Assembly (NCBI GenBank): GCA_018400335.1
Contig: JAGYMT010000060.1
Location: 1 to 7,969, forward strand
Length of the DNA: 7,969 nt
Direction: 5' to 3'
DNA from: Kiritimatiellia bacterium
GTDB lineage: Bacteria; Verrucomicrobiota; Kiritimatiellia; JAAZAB01
Numbering within the stretch: the first letter of the stretch is position 1; each line of letters opens with the position of its first letter. The position numbers were made by a program, and so were the translations under genes. The notes beneath the pieces are model-generated. The model saw nothing but the letters and a program-made list of their open reading frames with translations, was not told the origin of the DNA and ran no database searches. Shown piece after piece: positions 7,761 through 7,969 of this stretch.

Positions 7761-7775
7761 CGTCCCTATGGGACG
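7761..7775. repeat. Perfect GC-rich hairpin directly after the tandem repeat
   Basis: CGTCCC (7761-7766), loop TAT, GGGACG (7770-7775): a 6-bp perfect stem abutting the last ATTCC unit. There is no T-run on either side, so it is not a standard intrinsic terminator. Confidence 0.6.
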
Positions 7776-7881
7776 CTAATGATAACAGGCGTTCTGCTTT
7801 GACTTTTTCTTTATAACGGAGTAGACATCAACCAATATTGCGGCCATTCCGACAAGGGAAACAAAATCAGTTAGCCATCGG

Positions 7882-7968
7882 GTGGGGAGCGCGGAAGAGA
7901 TTCAGGAGTACCTGGACCAACTCACCAAGGGCAAGGAGCCCAGCAAGGTTCGGATCGTGCTGGAGTAG
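7882..7968 (+). pseudogene. Possible C-terminal gene remnant (dehydrogenase-like tail?)
   Basis: A frame open from 7825 and ending at TAG 7966-7968 encodes a protein-like tail, clearest from 7882: VGSAEEIQEYLDQLTKGKEP, then SKVRIVLE. There is no ATG and no ribosome binding site, and a stop lies just upstream (7822-7824). The helix followed by a GK-P-x-KV-x-IVL ending resembles the C-terminus of medium-chain zinc-type dehydrogenases, but the similarity is too short to be sure. It may be the relic of a gene truncated by rearrangement, or chance. Confidence 0.22.
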
Positions 7969-7969
7969 A

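Larger units (their letters stand above)
7533..7969. other. Gene-poor intergenic region with short repeats
   Basis: No convincing complete gene on either strand. It contains an ATTCC-based tandem repeat, a 13-bp palindrome and a perfect GC hairpin, each listed separately, and an open fragment at the right edge. The 3' end of the holin-like gene has a CCGGG/CCCGG stem (7503-7518) with no T-run, so no clear intrinsic terminator is seen. Confidence 0.6.

Noticed and set aside
7776..7847. Minus-strand 23-codon hydrophobic open frame
   Set aside because: Too short, with no clear ribosome site or recognised family; mentioned only as possible debris.

Overview
The window (about 60-65% G+C in the conserved genes) reads as a bacterial chromosome segment. 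Its content suggests an anaerobic or facultative, probably Gram-negative bacterium. It has a HydB/HndC-type NADH-oxidising flavoprotein pair, a polyprenyl-phosphate-based glycan module, and intergenic periodic repeats of a kind I associate with environmental lineages such as the PVC group or candidate phyla. That taxonomic reading is inference; there is no rRNA or marker gene to anchor it.

Layout. (1) Positions 1-1578, minus strand: a 24-kDa-type [2Fe-2S] subunit (NuoE/HndA-like), then after 12 nt the 51-kDa-type flavoprotein subunit (NuoF/HndC/HydB-like), which runs off the left edge. (2) Positions 1579-1713: a short divergent intergenic region with plausible back-to-back promoters. (3) Positions 1714-7016, plus strand: a tight operon-like run. 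It encodes a large polytopic membrane protein (GT-C-like, with a beta-rich extracytoplasmic tail), an NAD-dependent sugar-nucleotide epimerase of the CDP-paratose 2-epimerase-like class, a GxxExxY-family protein, a second epimerase of the same class, and a family 2 glycosyltransferase of the polyprenyl-phosphate sugar synthase type. (4) Positions 7116-7532: a small four-helix membrane protein of the phage-holin superfamily IV / YvlD type. (5) Positions 7533-7969: essentially gene-free, with an 8-bp tandem repeat, a palindrome, a perfect GC hairpin and a possible gene remnant at the right edge.

The most interesting structure is the GxxExxY gene. It sits between the two epimerase genes and is bounded by a 29-bp inverted repeat (4666-4694 against 5077-5105, 28/29 identical). 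The repeat is built from 9-bp units (CACGAAGAR). The resulting 440-bp unit is lower in G+C than its surroundings (about 49% by hand count), supplies the stop codon of the upstream epimerase, and carries its own Shine-Dalgarno-like sequence inside the repeat. It looks like a small non-autonomous mobile or domesticated cassette inserted in a glycan operon.

How the genes may work together (inference): the two epimerases make an unusual sugar nucleotide, the GT2 enzyme loads a sugar onto a polyprenyl phosphate, and the multi-spanning protein transfers it on the outer face of the inner membrane. The NADH-oxidoreductase pair belongs to a separate, divergently transcribed redox operon.
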